From the NCBI GenBank assembly GCA_947449315.1, contig CANFRC010000010.1, positions 1 to 64,000 on the forward strand: DNA of 64,000 nucleotides, in the 5' to 3' direction. The notes below the pieces were generated by a model. That model was not told the origin of the DNA. It did no database searches and worked only from the letters and a program-made list of their open reading frames with translations. This DNA comes from Bacteroidota bacterium. GTDB taxonomy: Bacteria; Bacteroidota; Bacteroidia; 2-12-FULL-35-15. Numbering within the stretch: position 1 is the first letter of the stretch; every line of letters begins with the position of its first letter. Positions 37,305 through 46,013 of this stretch are shown here, piece by piece. Position numbers and translations under genes: made by a program.

Positions 37305-37312
37305 TAAATTTG
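37305..37312 (+). promoter_or_regulatory. mtaB promoter -7 box, just before the start codon
   Basis: TAAATTTG (TAnnTTTG) ends 7 bases before the mtaB ATG. The predicted start falls at or one to two bases before the A of the ATG. Confidence 0.55.
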
Positions 37313-37319
37313 CGTTTGA

Positions 37320-38654
37320 ATGAAAAAAGTAGCATTTCATACCTTGGGCTGTAAGCTCAATTTTTCGGAAACAAGTACGATTGCTCGACTGTTTGAAGAA
37401 CAAAGATATCAGAAAGTTGATTTTAAAGAACCAAGCGATATTTATGTGATCAATACATGCTCTGTAACAGCAAATGCCGACAAAGAATGCAAGCAAATCG
37501 TACGATCAGCTTTAACAATATCTCCTAATGCATACATCGTAATTGTTGGATGTTATGCGCAGTTAAAACCGGAAGAGATTGCAAATATAGAAGGTGTAGA
37601 TCTTGTTTTGGGAGCCTCGGAAAAGTTCAAATTATTGAATTATCTCAATGATGTGACTAAGAAATCGAAAGCTGAGATTTACAGCTGTGAAATAGAAGAA
37701 GCAAACTTTTTTGTCGACTCCTATTCATTTGGCGATCGAACCCGAGTATTTTTAAAAGTTCAGGACGGTTGTGATTACAATTGCGCCTTTTGTACTATTC
37801 CTCTAGCTAGAGGGAATAGCCGAAGCGATACCATTACAAATGCTGTAAAAAATGCAACAGACATTGCCAAACAAGATGTAAAAGAGATTGTATTAACTGG
37901 TGTCAACCTGGGCGATTTTGGCAACAATTCGAGTAAAGAAGGTAATCGCAAACAAGAAACATTTTACGACCTTATCCAGGAACTTGACAAAGTTGAAGGA
38001 ATTGAGCGTTTTCGTATCTCGTCTATTGAGCCCAATTTATTAAAAGATGAAACAATAGAATTTGTATCCAGATCCAATCGTTTTGTTCCTCACTTTCATA
38101 TTCCATTGCAATCTGGAAACAACAAAACTTTAAAAGCAATGCGCAGAAGGTATTTGCGTGAGCTTTATAGCGAAAGAGTTACCAAAATTAAATCCTTAAT
38201 GCCTCATTGCTGCATTGGTGTGGATGTTATTGTAGGTTTTCCAGGAGAAACAGATGAAGATTTTTTAGAAACATATACGTTCTTAAATAATTTAGATATC
38301 TCCTACTTGCATGTATTTACCTACTCAGAACGCGACAACACGGATGCTATCACATTCGAAAATGCTGTACCTATAGCCATTCGCAAAAAAAGGAACAAAA
38401 TGTTACGCATCCTATCTGCAAAAAAATTGCGTCATTTCTACGAACAACACTTAGGCGAAACACGAACCGTATTATTTGAATCAGACAACAAAGATGGCTT
38501 TATGCACGGCTTTACTGACAATTACATTAAAGTAAAAACTCCTTACAATGCTTCTTTCACGAATCAATTAAAAGAAGTGACTCTATTTGAATTAGATCAA
38601 GATGGAAGCATTTCCCTTTCAAACATGAATGATCCAATTTCTGTGTTGGCTTAA
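37320..38654 (+). CDS. mtaB: tRNA (N6-threonylcarbamoyladenosine-37-C2) methylthiotransferase
   Basis: The 444-aa radical-SAM enzyme has the N-terminal UPF0004 domain with its three cysteines (GCKLN, TCSVT, GCYAQ). The radical SAM cluster motif is CDYNCAFCTIP near residue 150, and a C-terminal TRAM-like domain follows. The opening VAFHTLGCKLNFSET is typical of MtaB rather than MiaB or RimO. It adds a methylthio group to t6A37 in ANN-decoding tRNAs using two iron-sulfur clusters and SAM. It is monocistronic with a very close promoter box. Confidence 0.94.
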   Translation: MKKVAFHTLGCKLNFSETSTIARLFEEQRYQKVDFKEPSDIYVINTCSVTANADKECKQIVRSALTISPNAYIVIVGCYAQLKPEEIANIEGVDLVLGASEKFKLLNYLNDVTKKSKAEIYSCEIEEANFFVDSYSFGDRTRVFLKVQDGCDYNCAFCTIPLARGNSRSDTITNAVKNATDIAKQDVKEIVLTGVNLGDFGNNSSKEGNRKQETFYDLIQELDKVEGIERFRISSIEPNLLKDETIEFVSRSNRFVPHFHIPLQSGNNKTLKAMRRRYLRELYSERVTKIKSLMPHCCIGVDVIVGFPGETDEDFLETYTFLNNLDISYLHVFTYSERDNTDAITFENAVPIAIRKKRNKMLRILSAKKLRHFYEQHLGETRTVLFESDNKDGFMHGFTDNYIKVKTPYNASFTNQLKEVTLFELDQDGSISLSNMNDPISVLA

Positions 38655-38860
38655 CTAATCAATTATTTTTTAGTTTATTTTATTACTTCGGAAAGCTAAA
38701 CTTGTTTATTAGTTATACAAAAAATTAAGCAAGGAATCAACAGTGTTTTACAACTTTTAAAAACTTTAATTTTTTTAACAAAAACACGCGCATCTCCCCT
38801 ATTTTCAAGGCATTGTTATTAACAGGCCAAACAAGCTACAAATTCACCAAAGCATTAAGG

Positions 38861-38868
38861 TATATTTG
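38861..38868 (+). promoter_or_regulatory. Promoter -7 box of the SMC-like operon
   Basis: TATATTTG (TAnnTTTG) lies 28 bases before the ATG of the SMC-like gene, predicting a leader of about 20 bases. No clear -33 element is visible. The remaining 200 bases back to mtaB show nothing else recognisable. Confidence 0.5.
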
Positions 38869-38896
38869 AGCATCAAACTATTTAATCTAAAATAAG

Positions 38897-41590
38897 ATGC
38901 TTACTAGAATCTCTTTAATCAATTCGAAAGGTTACGGCAAGGCCGAAATGAAACTTGACAATTGTGATTCCATTCAATTAGTTGGTCCTAATAATATTGG
39001 AAAATCAACATTGATCTATGCCTTGAATTTCCTATTTGTAGTAGACGGGCAAAAAATGTCGTTCAGTGGTCAGCGAAAGGGTGATAAAGAAACAATCCAT
39101 CACTACTTCCCTACACACAACAAGAGCTTTCTAATATTCGAGATAAACAAAATGGGATACTATTGTATTCTTGTTAAACGCAATACCGACGGGGAACTCG
39201 AATATTATAAAATTGATAGCGAATACAATGAGGAGTATTTCTTTGAAAATGAAGGGGCGCATCAACGATTAAGAAATTTTGATGAAGTGCTTGCATTACT
39301 ATTAGCTAAAGGAGTTGTCCATTCTAAATTTACTACTAAGTCAGATGTTTTTAACCATGTATATCACCGTGGAACTAAAAACAATGCAGTTGTTTGGTTG
39401 GAAGATACAGTAAAAGCTGATGGGTTAAGCAACAACTTCTCAAAAGTATACCGTTACTTAATCAACTCGAAATTGATTACGAACAAAACATTAAAAGAAT
39501 CATTGATTATTGCTGATAACCGTGAAAATGAAAGTTTGAACTTTTCTCAGAAAAACAAAAAAGACATTATTGATCTTTTGCGTATCAATGAAGAAATAAA
39601 AAGTATTAAATCTGTTCGTCCTGATTTCCTTGAATTCCGTGAATTAGTAAAAGTTTACAATTCTAAGACACAAATTGTAAGCGAGTTAATTTGTGCGTTC
39701 AACAATTCATACACTGCCGCTATTCCAGAGCTAGAAATCTCCTCTATTGAAAGAGGTCGTCACATTGCCGCTATTCATAACGAGATCAATGAAATATTAA
39801 AACCAAAAGAATTAAACTACGCATCTTACATTGGAGAAAAAAATGCAGAGATAAAAAACAAAACAAATCTTCATGCTGAAAAGCAAGGGGAATTAGATGA
39901 AGTGAATAAATTTGAAACTGTTGATTTCCTTAAAGAATCTTTACGCAATCTTGACAAGGACCGAAAAGACATCGAAACGCGATTCACCACCATAGAAAGT
40001 CAGAAACTTTCCTCTAAGCAATTAGAGATTCGTATTGATAAAGTAAACGGTCAAATTGCTTCACTAGAAAATCAAATTGACAACTACAATAATCTTTTAA
40101 TTCATAAGATCTCTGATGACGAAGGTGTTAAACAACTTCTGAATTCAGTACTTTCAGAACAAGTAACAAGCCTTTCCAGCAAACAGATCAAAAAACCGAT
40201 CAAAAAAATCTCCAACAAATTATTGGCAATTTTTGACGGCGAAATCGATATTACAAAAGGCATTGAATTAAAAGAATTCAGATCTATAAAAGAATTGAAA
40301 GACGAATTAAAAGTTCTTCAGTTAGAGAAAAAACAAACAGAAGACCTTTTAAAAACAGTTGTTGATAAAGAGAAAATAGATTCAAAATTAAAAGCCATTT
40401 TAAGTGAGATAGAGATCATTAAAGACAAAGTAAAACGTATTGAAAACAAACCCACACTTGAAAAACAAATTCGTTTTATTACTGATGATATCAAGAAAAT
40501 GACAGCTGACAAGAAGGAGCTGGAAGAATTATTAAATGACTTAGTAAAAGAAATTTCTTCAAAACAGATCATGTATGACAAGCTGCAGGAAGAAAAAAGA
40601 GGCCTGGAAGTACGTGTTAAAGAATTGAAAGAACGAAAACTGGAAGTAGAAGCTATCAATGTTCAACCTACAGAATACGAAACAAATGACAATCTGGATT
40701 ATATCTATTCGAAAATTCAGATACATCAAAAAGACAGAATTGAACTAAAAGCGAAAAAGGATGCGACGTTTGATAATTTAAAATATCGTTTACGAAACAG
40801 CAGTGCGGATGAAATCCAATTCATTCAATTTGTAGAAGAAGAAATTGCTTGCCTTTCTGATAAAGAACGTAGTATCGATGGCTTATTATCAAGTATCTCT
40901 ACTCAATTTGCTTATCCAGCATATACTTTATTGAAACGTTACGAAGAGTTCAAACAATTTGTATACAATAAGTTCAATGAGAAACTTTCTCAAACACGTA
41001 TCTCAAATATTGAATCAATGAAAATTGATCTGATTGATAATGAAAGAATCATTGGTGAATTAAAAAAGATTGCTTCCATTCAGGAATTCAACGGTCAAAT
41101 GAGTTTTGAATTCGACCAATCAGAAAACTTAAAAGTATTGAACACGTATCTGGATAGTGGTAAAAAAGTTGGTTTTGATGAATTATTCAATATCGAATTA
41201 TTACTTCACATTAAAGGAACAGACAAGCGAGTAGATCTTGCCAACCAAGTTGAATCAGATGGAACAGATCGTATGATCCGACTGGTGATGATCATGGCTA
41301 TTATTAACCGTTTGGCGATCACTGATGAACATAATAAGATTGCACTATTCATTGATGAGGTAGCCACAATCGATAAACAAAATCGACCGGAGTTAGTAAA
41401 ATTCTGTAAGGATCACAATTTCATTCCAATTTTTGCGGCACCTGATGCAGTGGAAGGATTCAACAAATACTATTTCATTTACCCGTCAAAAGGAAAGATC
41501 AATATAAGTGAAAAACAAAATGCTGTTATTGTTGAACGCAATGGTATTGTAGAAAAGATAACAAAGAAGAATTTAAAAAATTTGAACTAA
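38897..41590 (+). CDS. Short SMC-like ATPase (MksB/JetC-type condensin subunit)
   Basis: The 897-aa protein has Walker A GPNNIGKST at 30-38, two long coiled-coil stretches (about 270-405 and 465-650) and a non-coil insert between them that could be a hinge (about 405-460). The ABC signature region is VESDGTDRMIRLV near 785, with Walker B IALFIDEVATID near 818. The degenerate signature and adjacent kleisin- and MksE-like genes place it with MukB/MksB/JetC rather than canonical Smc or RecN. Such ATPases extrude DNA loops. The arms are much shorter than in MukB (about 1,490 aa). RecF/Rad50-like ATPase is a less likely alternative. Confidence 0.78.
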   Translation: MLTRISLINSKGYGKAEMKLDNCDSIQLVGPNNIGKSTLIYALNFLFVVDGQKMSFSGQRKGDKETIHHYFPTHNKSFLIFEINKMGYYCILVKRNTDGELEYYKIDSEYNEEYFFENEGAHQRLRNFDEVLALLLAKGVVHSKFTTKSDVFNHVYHRGTKNNAVVWLEDTVKADGLSNNFSKVYRYLINSKLITNKTLKESLIIADNRENESLNFSQKNKKDIIDLLRINEEIKSIKSVRPDFLEFRELVKVYNSKTQIVSELICAFNNSYTAAIPELEISSIERGRHIAAIHNEINEILKPKELNYASYIGEKNAEIKNKTNLHAEKQGELDEVNKFETVDFLKESLRNLDKDRKDIETRFTTIESQKLSSKQLEIRIDKVNGQIASLENQIDNYNNLLIHKISDDEGVKQLLNSVLSEQVTSLSSKQIKKPIKKISNKLLAIFDGEIDITKGIELKEFRSIKELKDELKVLQLEKKQTEDLLKTVVDKEKIDSKLKAILSEIEIIKDKVKRIENKPTLEKQIRFITDDIKKMTADKKELEELLNDLVKEISSKQIMYDKLQEEKRGLEVRVKELKERKLEVEAINVQPTEYETNDNLDYIYSKIQIHQKDRIELKAKKDATFDNLKYRLRNSSADEIQFIQFVEEEIACLSDKERSIDGLLSSISTQFAYPAYTLLKRYEEFKQFVYNKFNEKLSQTRISNIESMKIDLIDNERIIGELKKIASIQEFNGQMSFEFDQSENLKVLNTYLDSGKKVGFDELFNIELLLHIKGTDKRVDLANQVESDGTDRMIRLVMIMAIINRLAITDEHNKIALFIDEVATIDKQNRPELVKFCKDHNFIPIFAAPDAVEGFNKYYFIYPSKGKINISEKQNAVIVERNGIVEKITKKNLKNLN

Positions 41591-41603
41591 GCTACACATC
41601 GAA

Positions 41604-42797
41604 ATGAAGGCAGAACCAAAAACAATACTCCGCTTTTTATTGGAACACTATGATGTAATCGCTGAGTTATTCGAAACACAGTCAAAAGATGGCATTATAG
41701 CATTTGAGGTATTGAATTTAATTGTATCGAAACACGAAAGTGATATTCGTTCTCAATTAATTGAATACAAAATACTGAGTCCTGTAAACGATAATTACGA
41801 AATACGTACCGTCTATTACAATTTGATCGAATTCATTTTAAGTGAATTCAAACCGATGCTTCCTGAAACTATTGAAAAATACCATACTTCAATAGCCGAA
41901 TTGTTTCGCAAAATCAGGGAGAATATCAATGGCGACAAAGTTACATTAAGTCAACGTCTTAACGATTTAGCAATTGAAGTCCGCTCCTTTTATGAAATGG
42001 TGGAACGCAACACACAAAGTTTATTGCAGGAAACACGTGAATTAAAAGCCAATGTAAAAAAGATCGATTACCGCGAGAAAATTATAAAAGCCTCTCGTTG
42101 GATCGATGAGTATATTATCCCTTTGAATAAAATCTTGGATATTAATCATTCTACTTCCGTTGCAAATAAGTTATATGAGATCTCTGAATTCTCAAACAAA
42201 TACCGATTGAATTTTGATGATGAAAGCGCCCGCGTTCAGTTTGAAAAGCTTTATTTTCAATTAATCCAGGTAAATGACAATTTATTACGTCAATCAAAAA
42301 TATTGACCAATGAATTATTACCATTAATTGAACGTATCCGAACCGAATCAATTATTTTAACCGGATGGATCACATTCTTAAAAAACCCTTACAAGCGTAA
42401 AGTTCCTAAATTACTTAAACGCAAAGAAGTTTCAGTATACTCAGCAAGCACCTTCTTTAATGCTGCAGAAATATTTGAACAGTTTAAAAATGATACGGAC
42501 GTTTATTTTGAGGATGAAGAACATAATGACGAAAAATGGATCTTCGATAAAGAACATTACACTGCAAAATTAAAAGAGAATCTTCCAGTAGAAAATTTCT
42601 TTAAATGGTGTAACAAAACATTAAAAGAAGACTATAAAACAGTAGAAATAGAAAAATTCTTTGCTCTTACCACACTTGCTTTCGACGAAGACATTGAGCG
42701 CGACTTTGGTTTAAAAGCTGAATTTGATAAAATAAAAATTAACGACCTAACAATCACAGTTCCTAAAATAACAATCAACCAACATGGAATTTCCTAA
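41604..42797 (+). CDS. Kleisin-like subunit of the SMC operon (MksF/JetA-like)
   Basis: The 397-aa protein has an N-terminal region resembling a winged helix (about 1-75, ILRFLLEHYDVIAELFETQ). A long helical middle with coiled coil follows (ETIEKYHTSIAELFRKIREN... to RELKANVKKI), then a C-terminal helical part. This is the layout of MukF/MksF kleisins, which bridge the two SMC heads. I base the call on layout and on its place between an SMC ATPase and an MksE-like gene, because direct motifs are weak. It follows the ATPase by 13 bases and overlaps the next gene by 14 bases, so the subunits are probably made in fixed ratio. Confidence 0.65.
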   Translation: MKAEPKTILRFLLEHYDVIAELFETQSKDGIIAFEVLNLIVSKHESDIRSQLIEYKILSPVNDNYEIRTVYYNLIEFILSEFKPMLPETIEKYHTSIAELFRKIRENINGDKVTLSQRLNDLAIEVRSFYEMVERNTQSLLQETRELKANVKKIDYREKIIKASRWIDEYIIPLNKILDINHSTSVANKLYEISEFSNKYRLNFDDESARVQFEKLYFQLIQVNDNLLRQSKILTNELLPLIERIRTESIILTGWITFLKNPYKRKVPKLLKRKEVSVYSASTFFNAAEIFEQFKNDTDVYFEDEEHNDEKWIFDKEHYTAKLKENLPVENFFKWCNKTLKEDYKTVEIEKFFALTTLAFDEDIERDFGLKAEFDKIKINDLTITVPKITINQHGIS

Positions 42798-43311
42798 TCA
42801 CCACAGACACATTGTAGAAGATTTAATGAGTGGAAAATTTATTTTACCACAAGAAAGAACCTATCAGGTTCTAAAAGAAAACGAGCAATCCTATCTTTAT
42901 TTCTTCAAAGCTTCTTTTAATTACGACCTGAAGCTAACACAGGATTATGCATATATTGTTTCCGATGAATCCAATGAAATGCTTTCACGCGACATATGTA
43001 TTTTCATCTCTTTATTAAGCTATGAACTTGATAGAGATGGAAAAAATTTCTTGGAGCGTATTCAATTCAGTGAATTTGAAATGGAGGAAATTGAAAACTA
43101 CTTTACAAATTCTTCTTATATCGACCTAATCCTCTCCAACAAACAATTAAAGGATGCCGACTCTAGAAAAAATTTCATCAATACTTTAAATAGACGAAAC
43201 ATTATCGAAAAAACGTCAGACAATCGTTTTGTATTTACTTCAGCGCATAAGTTCTTTATGGATTTTGCAAGTGATATTGTAAAATTTGAAAACACTGAAA
43301 AAGAAGATTAA
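42784..43311 (+). CDS. MksE/JetB-like condensin accessory subunit
   Basis: The 175-aa protein looks like two winged-helix parts: HRHIVEDLMSGKFILPQERTYQVL at the front, YLYFFKASFNYDLKLTQDYAYIVSDE as the strand-bearing section, and a second unit ending NRRNIIEKTSDNRFVFTSAHKFFMDF. The beginning (LMSGKFI followed by a strand-rich region) is typical of MksE/MukE kite proteins that bind the kleisin and DNA. Its start overlaps the kleisin gene by 14 bases. A perfect terminator follows, so no fourth gene (JetD/MksG nuclease) belongs to the operon. Confidence 0.72.
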   Translation: MEFPNHHRHIVEDLMSGKFILPQERTYQVLKENEQSYLYFFKASFNYDLKLTQDYAYIVSDESNEMLSRDICIFISLLSYELDRDGKNFLERIQFSEFEMEEIENYFTNSSYIDLILSNKQLKDADSRKNFINTLNRRNIIEKTSDNRFVFTSAHKFFMDFASDIVKFENTEKED

Positions 43312-43365
43312 AACGCATGTAATGCTAGGCTTACAATTATTATTCAAATAATTAAAAAATAATTT

Positions 43366-43390
43366 AAAGGGGCTAAACGCCCCTTTTTTT
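43366..43390 (+). terminator. Intrinsic terminator of the SMC-like operon
   Basis: AAAGGGGC (43366-43373) pairs with GCCCCTTT (43379-43386) around TAAAC, followed by T to 43390. It lies 55 bases after the MksE-like gene and is the most GC-rich hairpin in the window. Confidence 0.92.
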
Positions 43391-43489
43391 CTAAACAAAA
43401 GGCTAAGAAAAAAAGGGAACAAAACATTCAAATAAATCCTAGATCTGGAAAATATATTGATATTCTATGCCCTATTGCAGATAGATTCG

Positions 43490-43497
43490 TAAATTTG
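43490..43497 (+). promoter_or_regulatory. lgt promoter -7 box
   Basis: TAAATTTG (TAnnTTTG) lies 60 bases before the lgt ATG, giving a leader of about 55 bases. It sits downstream of the SMC operon terminator, so lgt is a separate unit. Confidence 0.5.
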
Positions 43498-43557
43498 CTA
43501 CCACCTAGAATACTGCCTAAAGGTGACTATTTTTTTAATAAATGTAATTCGTAAATT

Positions 43558-44727
43558 ATGTATCCTTCCCTATATTATGCTTTTAAAGACCTCTTTGGAA
43601 TTGATTGGCAATTTCTTAAAATGATTCAAACCTTTGGATTTTTTGTAGCCGTTGCTTTTTTAATATCGGCATACTTTTGGACAAAAGAATTAAAAAGAAA
43701 AGAAAAGGAAGGACTACTAAGTTCAACTATCATAAAGGTCTTAAAAGGTCAAAGAGCAACTAAGGCAGAACTAATTTCTTCCGGAATGATTGGTTTTTTT
43801 ATTGGCTATAAGGTATTATTTATCATTTTAAATTTTTCTGCTTTTACAGAAGATACTCAGGGTTTTCTTCTTTCTACCAAAGGAAATATTTTTGGAGGAT
43901 TACTATTTGCTGCAATATCTGCCTATTTAAAATTCAGAGAGAAAGAGAAAACAAAATTGGAAAAGCCAATTATTGTGGAAGAGATGATGCACCCATATCA
44001 ACATGTGGGAAACATGACTTTGATAGCTGCTTTTGCAGGCTTATTAGGAGCCAAACTATTTCACAATCTTGAGAATTGGGACACATTTATTGAAAATCCA
44101 ATGGAAGCTTTACTTTCTTTTAGTGGACTTACAATGTATGGAGGATTAATACTTGCTTCAATTGTTCTGATCTATTATGGTCGTAAAAACAAGATACCTA
44201 CAGCTCATTTAATTGATTCTTCAGCGCCATCTTTAATGATCGGATACGCAATTGGTCGTATCGGTTGTCACATGTCAGGTGATGGAGATTGGGGTATTAA
44301 TAACCTGAATCCTAAACCACACTGGTTAAATTGGGCACCTGACTGGGTTTGGAGTTTCGATTACCACAACAATGTATTAAGTGAAGGGCAACCACTTGCA
44401 AATTGTATCGAAGAAAGATATTGTAATCATTTAGTGCCTGCAGTCTTTCCTACACCATTTTATGAAACACTTATGTGCGCTTTTTTATTCATAGTAATAT
44501 GGAATCTACGAAAACGCATCAAAACACCAGGAATCTTATTTTCCATCTATTTAATTTTTAACGGCCTGGAACGCTTTTTTATTGAAAAAATTAGAGTTAA
44601 TACATTGTATCATGTCAAAGGCTTCGCTTTTACCCAAGCCGAATTGATCTCAACACTTCTTTTCTTTATTGGAATAGCGGGAATAGTTTATTTTAAAAAA
44701 CAGGAACAAAAAAAGGTATTGATGTAA
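43558..44727 (+). CDS. lgt: Prolipoprotein diacylglyceryl transferase
   Basis: The 389-aa inner-membrane enzyme has about seven hydrophobic segments. The Lgt signature is present as IGRIGCHMSGDGDWG near residues 232-246, in the form common in Bacteroidota. A late GLERFFIEKIRVN carries the conserved arginine region. Lgt adds a diacylglyceryl group from phosphatidylglycerol to the cysteine of lipoprotein precursors, several of which are encoded in this window. It is longer than E. coli Lgt (291 aa) because of extra loops, including an insert with the periplasmic-type stretch near residues 255-290. Confidence 0.93.
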   Translation: MYPSLYYAFKDLFGIDWQFLKMIQTFGFFVAVAFLISAYFWTKELKRKEKEGLLSSTIIKVLKGQRATKAELISSGMIGFFIGYKVLFIILNFSAFTEDTQGFLLSTKGNIFGGLLFAAISAYLKFREKEKTKLEKPIIVEEMMHPYQHVGNMTLIAAFAGLLGAKLFHNLENWDTFIENPMEALLSFSGLTMYGGLILASIVLIYYGRKNKIPTAHLIDSSAPSLMIGYAIGRIGCHMSGDGDWGINNLNPKPHWLNWAPDWVWSFDYHNNVLSEGQPLANCIEERYCNHLVPAVFPTPFYETLMCAFLFIVIWNLRKRIKTPGILFSIYLIFNGLERFFIEKIRVNTLYHVKGFAFTQAELISTLLFFIGIAGIVYFKKQEQKKVLM

Positions 44728-44729
44728 AA

Positions 44730-44899
44730 TTATTCTGTCTCCTTACCATAGGTATGTGCTGATTTGTTCTTGCCATCTCTGTAAAAACAGCCAGCACCTA
44801 TCATACCTCTTTTTTTTTATAAATTATAACTATTTCATTCATTGTAACTGTTACAATTGTAGTCTTGTTTTTATTCACCTGACTAAGACGTTCCGCCAT
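44730..44899 (-). other. Two overlapping tiny reverse-strand ORFs (possible frameshifted or recoded small gene)
   Basis: The region 44728-45091 (364 bases) has no clear gene besides the IMPase promoter. On the reverse strand, ATG 44899 opens 32 codons (MAERLSQVNKNKTTIVTVTM..., stop TGA 44803-44801). A second ORF of 24 codons (MIGAGCFYRDGKNKSAHTYG..., 44804-44730) begins inside that stop with an ATGA overlap. Just before the overlap is a run of nine A; adding one A there would fuse both parts into one 56-residue protein. This could be translational coupling, slippage, a broken gene or chance. I recognise no family. Confidence 0.3.
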
Positions 44900-45066
44900 T
44901 AATCCGTTTTCAGCTTACATAAAAAAGCAAGAAAAAGCAATCAAGTAAAGGTGTAGTGATGGTTATAAGGCATTAGAAATAGTTTAACGGTAGACAATCC
45001 CAGTACATTAACAAAATTACGCACCTAAATGCTTTAACAGATCTTTAAACTTTTGCGATTAAAACG

Positions 45067-45074
45067 TAACTTTG
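45067..45074 (+). promoter_or_regulatory. Promoter -7 box of the inositol-monophosphatase-like gene
   Basis: TAACTTTG (TAnnTTTG) lies 17 bases before ATG 45092, giving a leader of about 10 bases. It also argues against the in-frame TTG at 45053 being the translation start. Confidence 0.5.
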
Positions 45075-45091
45075 TGTATAAACTAAAAATT

Positions 45092-45889
45092 ATGAATGTC
45101 GACTTGCAAGCACTTTGCCAAGAAGTACGCTCTTTAACAATAGAAGTTGGTATATTTATAAAAAACGAACGTAAAAAATTCACTTTTGATAATATAATTG
45201 TAAAAGGCAAAAACGATTTTGTTTCATATGTTGACAAAACATCAGAGAAGTTAATTATAGAACGACTCAGTCAACTGCTACCCGAGTCTGGCTTCATTGC
45301 GGAAGAAGGTACCTCATCAAAAAAAGGGGAAACATACAATTGGATCATCGACCCGCTCGACGGCACAACAAATTTTATACACGGCATTCCCTGTTTTGCA
45401 ATTAGCATTGCATTGATGAGGGATCAGGAATTGATTCTAGGTGTTGTTTATGAAATTAATCTTGAAGAATGTTTTTATGCATGGGAAGGCAGCAAAGCAT
45501 ATTTAAATGAAACAGAAATACATGTATCTAATGCATCTAAACTATCAGACGCGTTAATTGCAACTGGATTCCCCTATTACGACTATTCCAAAATGGATGA
45601 ATATTTAAATGTATTTCGCTATTTTATGAAACACACACACGGTTTAAGACGATTAGGATCTGCCGCAACAGATCTTGCATACGTTGCTTGTGGAAGGTTT
45701 GAAGGATTTTATGAATATAGTCTTCAACCATGGGACGTTGCAGCCGGCGCATTTATTGTAAAACAAGCAGGTGGTATTATTACTGACTTTAAAGGTGATA
45801 CCAATTTTATTTTCGGAAAGGAAATCGTAGCAGCAAACAATTTGGTTTTTCCTGAATTTTTAGATGCAATTAAATTACATTTCAATTAA
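45092..45889 (+). CDS. Inositol monophosphatase family protein
   Basis: The 265-aa protein has the family's metal-binding motifs: FIAEEGTSS (Glu-Glu pair), WIIDPLDGTTNFIHG near residues 85-99 and the C-terminal LQPWDVAAGAFIVKQAGG. These phosphatases act on inositol phosphates, 3'-phosphoadenosine nucleotides or sugar phosphates using magnesium; SuhB-type activity is most likely but not certain. Translation probably begins at ATG 45092, behind a TAACTTTG box. A 39-codon membrane peptide gene follows with a one-base gap, so both are probably on one message. Confidence 0.93.
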   Translation: MNVDLQALCQEVRSLTIEVGIFIKNERKKFTFDNIIVKGKNDFVSYVDKTSEKLIIERLSQLLPESGFIAEEGTSSKKGETYNWIIDPLDGTTNFIHGIPCFAISIALMRDQELILGVVYEINLEECFYAWEGSKAYLNETEIHVSNASKLSDALIATGFPYYDYSKMDEYLNVFRYFMKHTHGLRRLGSAATDLAYVACGRFEGFYEYSLQPWDVAAGAFIVKQAGGIITDFKGDTNFIFGKEIVAANNLVFPEFLDAIKLHFN

Positions 45890-45890
45890 T

Positions 45891-46010
45891 ATGGATGAAA
45901 AAGAAAAACCCAAAAATGCTTGGGAGTTTGTGAAAGTTTATTTTCCAGATGTATGGCAATATTTAATAATTATTATTGTCATGATCATAGCTGCAATTTT
46001 TATTTTATAA
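45891..46010 (+). CDS. 39-aa single-span membrane peptide
   Basis: This ORF opens one base after the inositol-monophosphatase-like gene. Residues 1-23 are polar (MDEKEKPKNAWEFVKVYF...) and residues 24-39 form a hydrophobic helix (LIIIIVMIIAAIFIL). A charged front and a C-terminal membrane anchor are typical of small accessory proteins. The tight spacing supports co-translation. I recognise no family, and whether it partners with the phosphatase is a guess. Confidence 0.55.
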   Translation: MDEKEKPKNAWEFVKVYFPDVWQYLIIIIVMIIAAIFIL

Positions 46011-46013
46011 ATA

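Noticed and set aside
38655-38680. AACTAA/TTAGTT inverted repeat after mtaB
   Set aside because: Six A/T-rich pairs with a 9-base or longer loop is expected by chance here.
38897-43311. Full Wadjet (JetABCD) defence system
   Set aside because: The fourth gene, JetD with its TOPRIM nuclease, is absent; a terminator and lgt follow directly.
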